Part shown: piece after piece, positions 28,256-35,398 of the stretch | Numbering within the stretch: the first letter of the stretch is position 1 | Layout: each line of letters opens with the position of its first letter | Source: Parachryseolinea silvisoli | GTDB lineage: Bacteria > Bacteroidota > Bacteroidia > Cytophagales > Cyclobacteriaceae | Length of the DNA: 64,000 nt | Reading direction: 5' to 3' | Assembly: GCF_021190955.1 (NCBI RefSeq) | Contig: NZ_JAIOAO010000003.1 | Coordinates: 1,178,001 to 1,242,000 of the forward strand | The notes under the pieces: model-generated | The model's input: the letters and a program-made list of their open reading frames with translations, nothing else | Told to the model about the DNA's origin: nothing | The model's database searches: none | Made by a program: the position numbers and the translations under genes

Positions 28256-29351
28256 CCGCGCTTTGATCGATTTGCTGGACCGCTACGCCAAGAACACGCT
28301 GCCTCCCGACGAAAAGGCGGCACTGGAAGAGCGCATGGAAGGCGACCCGGTACTTTCGCAACAGGTCCAGGAACACCTGAATCTGATCGAATCCATGCGT
28401 TTTTACGGCGGGCGCCGCGACCTGAAAGCCTCATTGAACGAGATACACGACACCATGACGACCTTTGCCCAGCACGAGCAACGGCCACCGGTGATGACCG
28501 TAACCCGCACCAACCTGTGGCGCAAGTATTGGCCAATGACGGCCGTGGCAGCTTCCGTCGCCCTGATCAGTATTCTGGGTACCCTGCAAATGACCCAGTC
28601 GCTGGAGACCAAACAAACCGCCTATTATAAAGAGCTGCGCCGGAACGTGGAGCAAATCCGCAAGTCGCAGAGCCGCATTATGGCCGACATTGCCGAGTCC
28701 AAAGAAAAGACAGGTCCGGCACCTGAGACCTATGCCGGTACGGGCTTCATGATCTCCGCCAACGGCTACGTCGCCACCAGCTACCACGTCATTAAAGATG
28801 CCGACTCGGTTTACATTGAAAATGAGGCTTTTGGCCGTCTGAAAGTAGACATTCTCTTCAGTGACAAAGAAAATGATATTTCGATCCTCAAGATCGCGCC
28901 CGAATTGCTGACGCCGGTCAAGTCGCTGCCATACACGGTGAGCCCGTCCGAAGCCAATCTCGGCGAAGAGGTCTTTACGCTGGGCTTCCCGCGCGAAGAC
29001 ATCGTCTTTGGCGAAGGCTCCGTGAGCGCCGCCACCGGCTACAAACAAAACCCCAATGCCTACCAGGTATCCGTGCCGGTAAACCCCGGCAACAGCGGTG
29101 GCCCGCTGTTCAATGCCAAAGGCGAGCTGGTAGGTATCATTAGCGGTTTGCAGACCGAAACATCGGGCGCAGCCTTTGCCACCAAGTCGACGATCCTGCT
29201 ACACGCCATCACCGACATGCCGATCGATACCGTGAATGTACCCCTGGCCTTACCGCGCATCAATACGCTCAAGAACCTGGGCAAGGTGCAACAAGTGAAG
29301 AAGTGGCGGGAATATGTCTTTATGGTGCGCGTTTATAACGCCCCGAAATAG
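28245..29351 (+). CDS. Anti-sigma-like domain fused to a membrane-anchored trypsin-like (S1C) serine protease
   Basis: A 368-residue protein. Residues 1-90 are a helical domain (LIDLLDRYAKNTLPPDEKAA) like the N-termini of Bacteroidota anti-sigma factors, without a zinc motif. One membrane segment at about 95-115 should place the rest in the periplasm. A short coiled coil (about 120-155) precedes a trypsin-like domain with all three catalytic residues: H181 in TSYHVIK, D211 in ENDISILKI and S284 in PGNSGGPLF. The domain resembles HtrA/DegP proteases, but no PDZ domain follows. It overlaps the sigma gene by 11 bp. The likely model is a membrane protein that holds the sigma factor inside while its protease domain works outside, but the direction of signalling cannot be deduced. 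Confidence 0.88.
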   Translation: MNPDRALIDLLDRYAKNTLPPDEKAALEERMEGDPVLSQQVQEHLNLIESMRFYGGRRDLKASLNEIHDTMTTFAQHEQRPPVMTVTRTNLWRKYWPMTAVAASVALISILGTLQMTQSLETKQTAYYKELRRNVEQIRKSQSRIMADIAESKEKTGPAPETYAGTGFMISANGYVATSYHVIKDADSVYIENEAFGRLKVDILFSDKENDISILKIAPELLTPVKSLPYTVSPSEANLGEEVFTLGFPREDIVFGEGSVSAATGYKQNPNAYQVSVPVNPGNSGGPLFNAKGELVGIISGLQTETSGAAFATKSTILLHAITDMPIDTVNVPLALPRINTLKNLGKVQQVKKWREYVFMVRVYNAPK

Positions 29352-29370
29352 AAGTCTTTGTTATTTGGAC

Positions 29371-29408
29371 CGAAAGCGCGGGTATACGAGAGTATGCTAG
29401 CGCTTTCG
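29371..29408. terminator. Hairpin between convergent protease and ArsR genes
   Basis: CGAAAGCGC (29371-29379) pairs with GCGCTTTCG (29400-29408), with TATAC/GTATG-type pairing inside the loop. It overlaps the last codons of the ArsR gene and is followed on the + strand by CGTTTTACG. It lacks a long T-run but is placed to serve both genes. Confidence 0.55.
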
Positions 29409-29741
29409 CGTTTTACGGGGTTTGGCGCCGGATTCCAGGAATTCGCCCAGGGCGTCCAACCGGGCGGACCAGAATTTTTGGTATTGAGTCGACCACTCCG
29501 ATACCTCGCGGAGGGAGTTGAGGCGAGCCTCGCAGTACCGCTCGCGTCCCTGCTGATGTACGACAATCAGCCCACATTCTGACAGAATGCGAATATGTTT
29601 TGATATCGCCGGGCGGCTGATCTTGAAGTTCTCGGCAACGCCGTTTAAGGTCAGGGTTTTGTTGGCTAGCAAGTGAATAATCTCGCGGCGGGTCGGGTCG
29701 GCAATTGCTTGAAAAACGTCTCTGCGAAGGGTTATGCTCAT
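29397..29741 (-). CDS. ArsR/SmtB-family winged-helix repressor
   Basis: A 114-residue protein. The winged helix-turn-helix covers about residues 8-85 (IADPTRREIIHLLANKTLTL, then ISRPAISKHIRILSECGLI). The C-terminus is aromatic and basic (YQKFWSARLDALGEFLE, then KPRKTRKR). No metal-binding cysteine motif is seen, so it belongs with the ArsR members that respond to other signals and often sit next to SRPBCC (AHSA1) genes, though none is present here. A TATATTTG box ends 5 nt before the ATG, implying a very short or absent leader. Confidence 0.9.
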   Translation of the reverse strand: MSITLRRDVFQAIADPTRREIIHLLANKTLTLNGVAENFKISRPAISKHIRILSECGLIVVHQQGRERYCEARLNSLREVSEWSTQYQKFWSARLDALGEFLESGAKPRKTRKR

Positions 29742-29746
29742 AACGA

Positions 29747-29754
29747 CAAATATA
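29747..29754 (-). promoter_or_regulatory. Bacteroidota-type -7 box (TATATTTG) for the ArsR gene
   Basis: TATATTTG on the minus strand matches the TAnnTTTG consensus and lies 5 nt upstream of ATG 29741. No good TTG-type -33 element is visible at the usual distance. Confidence 0.5.
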
Positions 29755-29830
29755 ATTTATGCCAGCTGATATAGGAAACCTGTTGGTTACGCTGACAGGC
29801 GATAGCGCGATATGCCATTACATGCGACCC

Positions 29831-29877
29831 ACTGACTTGTAATCAGTAAGTCGTTGGTTCGATTCCGTCAGGTGGCT
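29831..29877 (+). pseudogene. tRNA-Thr(TGT)-like 3' half
   Basis: The anticodon arm is perfect (ACTGA, loop CTTGTAA with anticodon TGT at 29838-29840, TCAGT). It is followed by a T-arm with the TTCGATT loop but a weakened stem (GTTGG/CCGTC), a 3' acceptor strand AGGTGGC and discriminator T. No matching 5' half lies at tRNA distance. The nearest partial acceptor match, GCCAGCT at 29761-29767, is about 44 nt too far away. It is best explained as a tRNA remnant, such as the duplicated 3' end left by integration of mobile DNA. The remainder of 29742-30059 holds the ArsR promoter and the promoter region of the kinase at 30060. Confidence 0.45.
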
Positions 29878-30059
29878 CTTGATAATCGTCGTGTTATGAG
29901 ATGGTGTTATGAAAATCGAAAAGTCCTTTAGCAAACGGACGTCTTGAATCTAGTTCCATTTTAATACACTTTATTTGAAGTGTATGGTCTGAACGCAGAA
30001 AGAATCCGTTGCGATTTCGTTTCTAAATGATTAGCTTTTAGTATGACAAAGCTTAGCCA

Positions 30060-32264
30060 ATGAAAATCCCATCCAAGGAAAATGAGCTAAGGTTCACAGG
30101 CATCGATATAATTGGCAACATTCCCTGGGGTACACATTTCTGCAATTTCTTTTATTCGAAGCAAGATTTGCTGGCAACGCTGGTGCCCTACTTTAAGGCT
30201 GGTTTGGAAAACAATGAATTTTGTCTTTGGATAACCAGCGATCCGGTATCTGTGGAGGACGCTATGGCAAGTCTGCGCAATGGGATTCCACTTCTTGACC
30301 AATATCTTACCTCCAACGCTATCGAAGTGTCGTCGCATGCTGACTGGTATTTGAAAGATGGTTTGTTCAACCCCAAACGTGTCATTGACGGGTGGAATGA
30401 AAAACTAAATGATGCTTTAGTAAGAGGGCACGAAGGGATGCGCGTTAACGGCAACGAAGCTTGGGTTGAGCGTCAGGTCTGGAAAGATTTCATTGAGTAC
30501 GAACGTGAACTTAACAATTCAATACTTGACAAGCGTATGATTGTGATGTGCACGTACCCGCTTGACAAATGTAATGGGGCGGATGTGCTTGATGTTGCAC
30601 ATGTACATGAGATGGCAGTTGCTATGAGAAGTGGTGAATGGGAAATAGTTGAAAAACCACAATTAAAACGAAGTAAGGCAGAGATTAATAAACTGAAAGA
30701 TCAGGTGGAAAAACTTGCGGAGGCCCGAAACACGCAACTCATACAAGCCCTCCAGGAGGTAAAGCTTTCTGCGGAACGCTTTTCAAGGTTATTTCATCTT
30801 AATCCATTCCTTCCGATGGTTCTCTCCGAATGGGATGATGGAAGGTACATCGAAGTGAATGCTTCGTTCACAGATCTCTTCGGGTTTACGCCTGGTGAAG
30901 TGATTGGCAAAACATCCAGAGAATTGGATTTCTGGGTTGATCTGGCCCAAAGAGACGCATTCCTGGCAAATATTAAGGAAGGCGGAATGGTAAAGAATGC
31001 CGAAGTCGAACTTAAGGCTAAGAATGGAACGATACTGGACGTCCGCTTCTCGATGATCGCACTCCCCATGAACGATGGTCCCAAAGTGCTGTCCATGGCA
31101 CTTGACTGTACGGAACAAAAGGCGGCTGAAAAAATGCTGAGTGAAAGCGAGCAAAATTTAGATGTTCTGATCAACAGCTCACCCGGGGAGATATGGCTCG
31201 CTAGTAAGGATCTAAAACTGGTAAAAGCGAACAAAGCGTTCTTTAAAAGCTTAAAGAAATTTATCGGCGCTGAAATTACCGAAGGCGATACGTTGATTGC
31301 ACCCGGTTTCCCTGAAGAAATAAAAGAGCTCTGGGAGCGGCTTTATCGACAGGCACTCATGGGAGAAAATATTGTGCATATCAACCGTGTTGAGGAACCG
31401 GACGGTTCAGAAATTTATCTTGAAGTAAGATTAAACCCCGTTAGAAGTGAAGACAATGCCATAATTGGAATCGGATGTTTTTCAAATGACATCACGGAGT
31501 TGATTCAGTTCAGAAAATCCCTTGAACTGAAAGTATCTCTTCGAACGCAGGAGCTGCAGAAGGCATTGGAAAAGGAAAAGGAACTGACTATCTGGAAAGC
31601 GAGGTTCGCTTCGATGGTATCGCATGAATTCAGAATGCCATTGGCGACAATAAAAAATACCGCAAACTACGTTCGAAAGTATAAAAATCGCCTGGCGCCG
31701 GAATCTTTAGGTAACAAGATCGGAATCGTACTTGAACAGGTCGATCTCATGACTCGAATGATGGGAGATTTGTTAGTGCTCGGCAGTGCAGATGAAAACA
31801 AAATTGCAGTAGTCAAGCGAAAAGTCGAAATCAGATCCTTCTTTGAGTCTCTAAAAAAAGATATTGAAGAAATCAACAATGGTTCTCACACCATCGTGTT
31901 CCAGTTTGGGTTTGAACATAAGCATATTGATGCTGACGATGATTTGCTCCGCAATATATTTGTCAATCTCATGAGCAACGCAATCAAATTTTCTCCGGGC
32001 ACACCTCGGGTTTGGGTGCATGTTCACGATCTTGGGGAAAACTTACGAGTTGAGATTAAAGATAAAGGCATCGGTATAAGTGAAGAGGATTTAACGAAAA
32101 TATTTGAGCCCTTTGAGCGGGGAAAAAACACAAAGGGAATTCAGGGAACGGGGTTGGGCCTCTCCATCGTTAAAAAGGCAGTCGATCTAATGGGCGGTAC
32201 TATCGATGTATCCAGTAAGCCGGGAGAGGGTTCAGTGTTTACAGTTACGATACCCGTGAAGTGA
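30060..32264 (+). CDS. MEDS/PAS histidine kinase
   Basis: A 734-residue soluble kinase. Residues about 13-195 match the MEDS sensory domain known from DcmR-type regulators (GNIPWGTHFCNFFYSKQDL, and VMCTYPLDK near 165). A coiled coil (about 203-235) is followed by two PAS domains (about 240-355 and 362-478), a short coiled coil and HisKA with H522 in MVSHEFRMP. The HATPase domain (about 615-733) has NLMSNAIKFSPG and [18 protein letters not shown]. The C-terminal 240 residues closely resemble the kinase at 19613-22600. The gene is visibly richer in A and T than the DNA before 29.8 kb. A NarL regulator follows after 25 bp. Confidence 0.92.
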   Translation: MKIPSKENELRFTGIDIIGNIPWGTHFCNFFYSKQDLLATLVPYFKAGLENNEFCLWITSDPVSVEDAMASLRNGIPLLDQYLTSNAIEVSSHADWYLKDGLFNPKRVIDGWNEKLNDALVRGHEGMRVNGNEAWVERQVWKDFIEYERELNNSILDKRMIVMCTYPLDKCNGADVLDVAHVHEMAVAMRSGEWEIVEKPQLKRSKAEINKLKDQVEKLAEARNTQLIQALQEVKLSAERFSRLFHLNPFLPMVLSEWDDGRYIEVNASFTDLFGFTPGEVIGKTSRELDFWVDLAQRDAFLANIKEGGMVKNAEVELKAKNGTILDVRFSMIALPMNDGPKVLSMALDCTEQKAAEKMLSESEQNLDVLINSSPGEIWLASKDLKLVKANKAFFKSLKKFIGAEITEGDTLIAPGFPEEIKELWERLYRQALMGENIVHINRVEEPDGSEIYLEVRLNPVRSEDNAIIGIGCFSNDITELIQFRKSLELKVSLRTQELQKALEKEKELTIWKARFASMVSHEFRMPLATIKNTANYVRKYKNRLAPESLGNKIGIVLEQVDLMTRMMGDLLVLGSADENKIAVVKRKVEIRSFFESLKKDIEEINNGSHTIVFQFGFEHKHIDADDDLLRNIFVNLMSNAIKFSPGTPRVWVHVHDLGENLRVEIKDKGIGISEEDLTKIFEPFERGKNTKGIQGTGLGLSIVKKAVDLMGGTIDVSSKPGEGSVFTVTIPVK

Positions 32265-32289
32265 CAACTTAATAATTGAATAGAAACTC

Positions 32290-32952
32290 GTGGAGAGAAT
32301 CAAAATTTTACTGGTCGATGATCACACTGTCGTTCGCGATTCAATCGCCATCATGTTGGCGCAGTTCAATGATATACAAATTGTTGGGTCGCTCTCAAGC
32401 GGTGAAGAACTGATCAGTAAAATGAGAGATCTCAACCCCGACATGATTATTATGGATATACACATGAAAGGCATGAGTGGAATTGAAGCTACGCGCTGGG
32501 TAAAAGAACGCAACAGCAAAATAAAGGTGGTTTTGCTTTCAATGGAAGTAAAGAAGGAGCTTGTATCTGCCGGAATACAATCTGGCATTGATGGCTACCT
32601 TCCCAAAGAGGTAGAAAAGTCTACGCTTATACAAGCCATTCGCGCTATCAGTAAAGGAGAGAAATATTTTAATGAAGCGATCACGAACCTGGTTTTCGAA
32701 GATTTCTATAACAAGGAAGTTTCAGAACGCCAGACCAAGCAACATCTTCAACTCAAGGAACTCAGCAAACGTGAAATGGAAGTACTTCAACTGGTCGCCT
32801 CAGGAAAATCCGACAGGGAAGTGGCCGAGCAATTATTCATTAGTACAAAGACAGTGAATACGCATAAAATGCACATCCTTGACAAGCTGGGATTAAAAAA
32901 CACCGCTGAACTTGTCAGGTATGCAATCAAGAATGAACTGATTACTTTTTAA
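32290..32952 (+). CDS. NarL/FixJ-family response regulator
   Basis: A 220-residue regulator starting at GTG 32290. The receiver has D10-D11, phosphoacceptor D56 in IIMDIHMKG, and YLPKEVE where the conserved lysine is expected. The LuxR-type helix-turn-helix (about 150-215) has LSKREMEVLQLVASGKSD and ISTKTVNTHKMHI. The sequence runs parallel to the regulator at 22940-23620 along its whole length, including MDI-M-GM-GIEA-RW and FxDFY. It is the probable partner of the MEDS kinase directly upstream. Confidence 0.93.
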   Translation: MERIKILLVDDHTVVRDSIAIMLAQFNDIQIVGSLSSGEELISKMRDLNPDMIIMDIHMKGMSGIEATRWVKERNSKIKVVLLSMEVKKELVSAGIQSGIDGYLPKEVEKSTLIQAIRAISKGEKYFNEAITNLVFEDFYNKEVSERQTKQHLQLKELSKREMEVLQLVASGKSDREVAEQLFISTKTVNTHKMHILDKLGLKNTAELVRYAIKNELITF

Positions 32953-32984
32953 TTGCAGCGTTTAGTCTGGGTCTTTTATCTCAA

Positions 32985-33130
32985 ATCAGATTTATCTGAT
33001 GCCTCCGCCAGTCTTGACGGATATCTTTCGCTCCGCGAATTTCACTTTCCTGAAAGAATTACACGTTCAAGTAAGAAATTAGTCATTGTATTTCCGTTTG
33101 TCTGATTTTTTGCAATCAGCTATAGCTGAT
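32985..33130. promoter_or_regulatory. Two palindromic sites, ATCAG-N6-CTGAT
   Basis: ATCAGATTTATCTGAT (32985-33000) and ATCAGCTATAGCTGAT (33115-33130) share the same half-sites and 6-nt spacing, with starts 130 bp apart. The second extends to a perfect 18-bp palindrome at 33114-33131. Both lie in the 227-bp gap before the gene at 33180. They look like sites for a dimeric regulator; the NarL protein just upstream is a candidate but this is not shown. Confidence 0.5.
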
Positions 33131-33179
33131 TTATTCTGCACTTCTGAGTTGCACTTTAGTCATACTAAACAGCAATGGT

Positions 33180-33956
33180 ATGACGGCAAAAAAAAGACTC
33201 GAAGAGAACAGCATTTGGCGATGGCTGTTTGTCATTTTGTTCTTGTTTCTATCGCTCAAATCGCGCAAGGCACAATGTGAAACCTTAAAGTTTCATACCC
33301 AGGAATATGGCCACGCTGCAGAAGGTCGGCATCCGCTGGCGGATACCGTTGGCGTGAAAAGTGACAAGCCCCTTTACCTGGGCTATGAGTTTGTCCTGGG
33401 CACCTCTGTCTACACCTTAAAAAGTGATCTTAGCAAACTTAATCGTCTCCGTGTAACGAACCTGGGCGTTGCTGTTGGTGGTGTTCTCGCCAATAAGTTT
33501 GGAAAAATCAGGGGTAGTGCAGGACTCTACTATTCCGATCCGTCTCTTTCCTACAGCTTCGACCTGTTTACAGGGGCCTTGTCTACTAATGTGTATTTGC
33601 TCCGGATGGGTAAGGCCAGGTATCATACCGTAGAGCCATACTTTTTAGGTGGTATCTCCCAGCAGCACATTAAATTCTATGGCAACCTTGATCGGAACAG
33701 CACACGCAACCATAGTAAATCCGAAGAACAGTTTCTGGGGAAAGAAGTTACTACTCAATTCAATCTCGGGCTGGGTGCCGAATATCAGCTAGAGAACGAT
33801 CAGGGAGATTTCATCCACCTGTTTGCAGAAGTTGCCTGGGGTGTTCCCGTGGCGACGCGATGCACCCGCCAAATATTCGATCGCACCCATATCATAAACC
33901 CAGTGAACATTAGTATTGGAATCAATTTTGGAAAAACTAAGCAACGCAGCAAATGA
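33180..33956 (+). CDS. Predicted exported beta-barrel-like protein, unknown
   Basis: A 258-residue protein. The N-terminus has a basic stretch and a hydrophobic segment (WLFVILFLFLSLKSRKAQC) that could be a signal peptide. The remainder alternates polar and hydrophobic residues with glycine and aromatic residues, as in outer-membrane barrels (LYLGYEFVLGTSVYTL, GSAGLYYSDPSLSYSFDL, FNLGLGAEYQL). It ends in a strand-like VNISIGINFG followed by a short basic tail. No named family is recognised. Its last 4 bp overlap the next kinase gene (ATGA), so a role as its sensory or output partner is possible. It may be controlled through the palindromes at 32985-33130. Confidence 0.65.
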   Translation: MTAKKRLEENSIWRWLFVILFLFLSLKSRKAQCETLKFHTQEYGHAAEGRHPLADTVGVKSDKPLYLGYEFVLGTSVYTLKSDLSKLNRLRVTNLGVAVGGVLANKFGKIRGSAGLYYSDPSLSYSFDLFTGALSTNVYLLRMGKARYHTVEPYFLGGISQQHIKFYGNLDRNSTRNHSKSEEQFLGKEVTTQFNLGLGAEYQLENDQGDFIHLFAEVAWGVPVATRCTRQIFDRTHIINPVNISIGINFGKTKQRSK

Positions 33957-34672
33957 AACGGAAAGATGAAAATACACTCAAAGAAGAACTGGCACAAAGT
34001 AAAATGATCATTGACCGGTTCGTTCATAGTTGTTCCCATGATCTCCGCGGACCATTGGCTTCGATACAAGGATTAACAGAGGTAGCCCGTCATGCAAATG
34101 CAGATGAGTTGAGCGGTTGTCTTGACCTTATTCAATGCTGCGCGAAAAATATGAAGGGGATGATTAGCAATCTGGAGGCTTACATTACGCACGCACAGCG
34201 CGATCTGAGTTGTGATGAACTGGATGCCAGCGAGATGGTAGGTATTATTCTCAATCAGTACGAACCGGTAATCAAAGACAACGGCCTTCGGATAATAACA
34301 ACCATTGATCAAAGTCATCGATGGATTTCCGATCACGAATGCAATTTTCTTATTCTTAAACATGTGATCGAAAACGCCATTCAATTTTCTGACCATGAAA
34401 AAGAGGTAAGGCAGATTGATATCAACGCAAGATCGAGTAAAAAAGGAATGCTGATCAACATTCGAGACAATGGAATTGGTATTGGGATGATACAGCAAAA
34501 ATTGATTTGCCAGCCATTCTTTCGCGGGTCGATGCAGTCACATGGCGGTTTGGGATTATTCCTCGTAAAGACGTTAACAAAAAAACTGGGTGCTGAATTT
34601 TCCATTCATTCACAAGAACAGGAAGGGACAACCTGTTCCATCGTTATACCTAATCTAAAAAAAGCAGCATGA
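33953..34672 (+). CDS. Small soluble histidine kinase
   Basis: A 239-residue protein consisting of HisKA (H29 in SCSHDLRGPL) and HATPase (about 120-235) domains. The latter contains HVIENAIQFSD, IRDNGIGIG and GGLGLFLVKTL. It has no sensor domain. It is clearly paralogous to the kinase at 23855-24613 (shared FxHSCSH/FINSCSH lead-in and RGPL box). Its start overlaps the barrel-like gene by 4 bp and its stop overlaps the next small frame by 4 bp, so it sits in a tightly packed transcript. Confidence 0.9.
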   Translation: MKRKDENTLKEELAQSKMIIDRFVHSCSHDLRGPLASIQGLTEVARHANADELSGCLDLIQCCAKNMKGMISNLEAYITHAQRDLSCDELDASEMVGIILNQYEPVIKDNGLRIITTIDQSHRWISDHECNFLILKHVIENAIQFSDHEKEVRQIDINARSSKKGMLINIRDNGIGIGMIQQKLICQPFFRGSMQSHGGLGLFLVKTLTKKLGAEFSIHSQEQEGTTCSIVIPNLKKAA

Positions 34673-34943
34673 AGAGGAAAGACGTTTTTATGATTCTTTT
34701 CGTGACGTCAATATTATTTTCAGCCGGGGTTTCGGTTTCGATGGTGTTTCAATCCCTATGGTGGTTTGGAGGTTTCCAGGCATTGTTAACAAATACTTCC
34801 TGGTTGTGTACCCGGCAGTTGATACCGAATTGAAAATCTCAAAACGATTCAATATAAACGTGGGGCTTGAGTATCCGGAAAGGATACCTGTCAGCGTAAA
34901 CATCATTGAGCATCAAAATATAGAGTATGAACAAGTTAAATGA
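34669..34943 (+). pseudogene. Probable frameshifted exported mini-protein
   Basis: Frame 1 starts at ATG 34669 (ATGA overlap with the kinase) and encodes a signal-peptide-like MILFVTSILFSAGVSVS, then stops at 34833 after 54 residues. A second frame, open from 34659 to TGA 34943, encodes barrel-like strands (GFGFDGVSIPMVVWRFPG, KISKRFNINVGLEYPERIP) but has no start codon before 34758. A single frameshift around 34730-34760 would join the signal peptide to the strands, giving an exported protein of about 90 residues. It could be a decayed remnant of an outer-membrane protein, or the 54-residue frame may stand alone. Confidence 0.4.
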
Positions 34944-35094
34944 TATGGTTGATCCTTATTATCCGGAGCTAAATAAAGCGTGTTTTTCACAACGCATGAA
35001 TCATTACTCAAGAATGATCAGATGGCTCGTGGTTGTGAACATTGTTACGTGGTCGGCTGTGACCTATATCCTAATTAAATCCATGCTAATATGA
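34927..35094 (+). CDS. Small single-pass membrane protein, unknown
   Basis: A 55-codon frame from ATG 34927 to TGA 35094, overlapping the end of the preceding frame. A polar N-terminus (MNKLNDMVDPYYPELNKA) is followed by a membrane segment (WLVVVNIVTWSAVTYILI) and a short tail. It is in a run of overlapping frames and may be part of the same transcript. Its stop also overlaps an ATG at 35091 that opens only 19 codons. No family is recognised. Confidence 0.45.
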   Translation: MNKLNDMVDPYYPELNKACFSQRMNHYSRMIRWLVVVNIVTWSAVTYILIKSMLI

Positions 35095-35101
35095 AGCATA
35101 A

Positions 35102-35278
35102 AGGGTTGAGAACGTCGACTTCAATTACGATTCTACTCGTACAAGTCTAAGGAGTATAGTGATTAAAAACGAAAAAGAAACGGCCCTTATACTGTCGGAA
35201 TTTGCAATACATGGCTATATTCTGGATAAAAATGCGGGAGACCTTGCATTTGGTGCAAAAAATCCGTGGTATTTTTGA
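35102..35278 (+). pseudogene. Short open frame, probable gene remnant
   Basis: An open frame with no ATG runs from 35102 to TGA 35278. The only plausible start is GTG 35159 (39 residues, with GGAG 4 nt upstream), which reads VIKNEKETALILSEFAIHG. It has reasonable codon use but no recognised family. Given the decayed neighbours, it may be the end of a degraded gene at the right edge of the AT-rich segment. Confidence 0.25.
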
Positions 35279-35383
35279 ATTGACGTAGGTCAGTCAAAAG
35301 ATCAGCTTGCGATATTCCGGTAAGTCGACCTTCGTCTGAATTTTCAGTGCATGCTGTTGCCATACAGCTGTCACTCGTTGACG

Positions 35384-35391
35384 TATATTTG
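35384..35391 (+). promoter_or_regulatory. -7 box (TATATTTG) for dinB
   Basis: TATATTTG matches the Bacteroidota consensus and ends 7 nt before GTG 35399, so the transcript would begin at or within a few bases of the start codon. The -33 element is unclear. Confidence 0.45.
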
Positions 35392-35398
35392 CACAGCC

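Noticed and set aside
29761-29877. A complete tRNA-Thr gene using GCCAGCT (29761-29767) as the 5' acceptor strand
   Set aside because: The distance between acceptor and anticodon arm is about 44 nt too long, no D-arm forms, position 8 is not T, and the T-stem has a mismatch. Only the 3' half is convincing.
35351-35398. An ATG start for dinB at 35351
   Set aside because: It would add residues unlike the family and lie upstream of the TATATTTG box; GTG 35399 gives the standard N-terminus.
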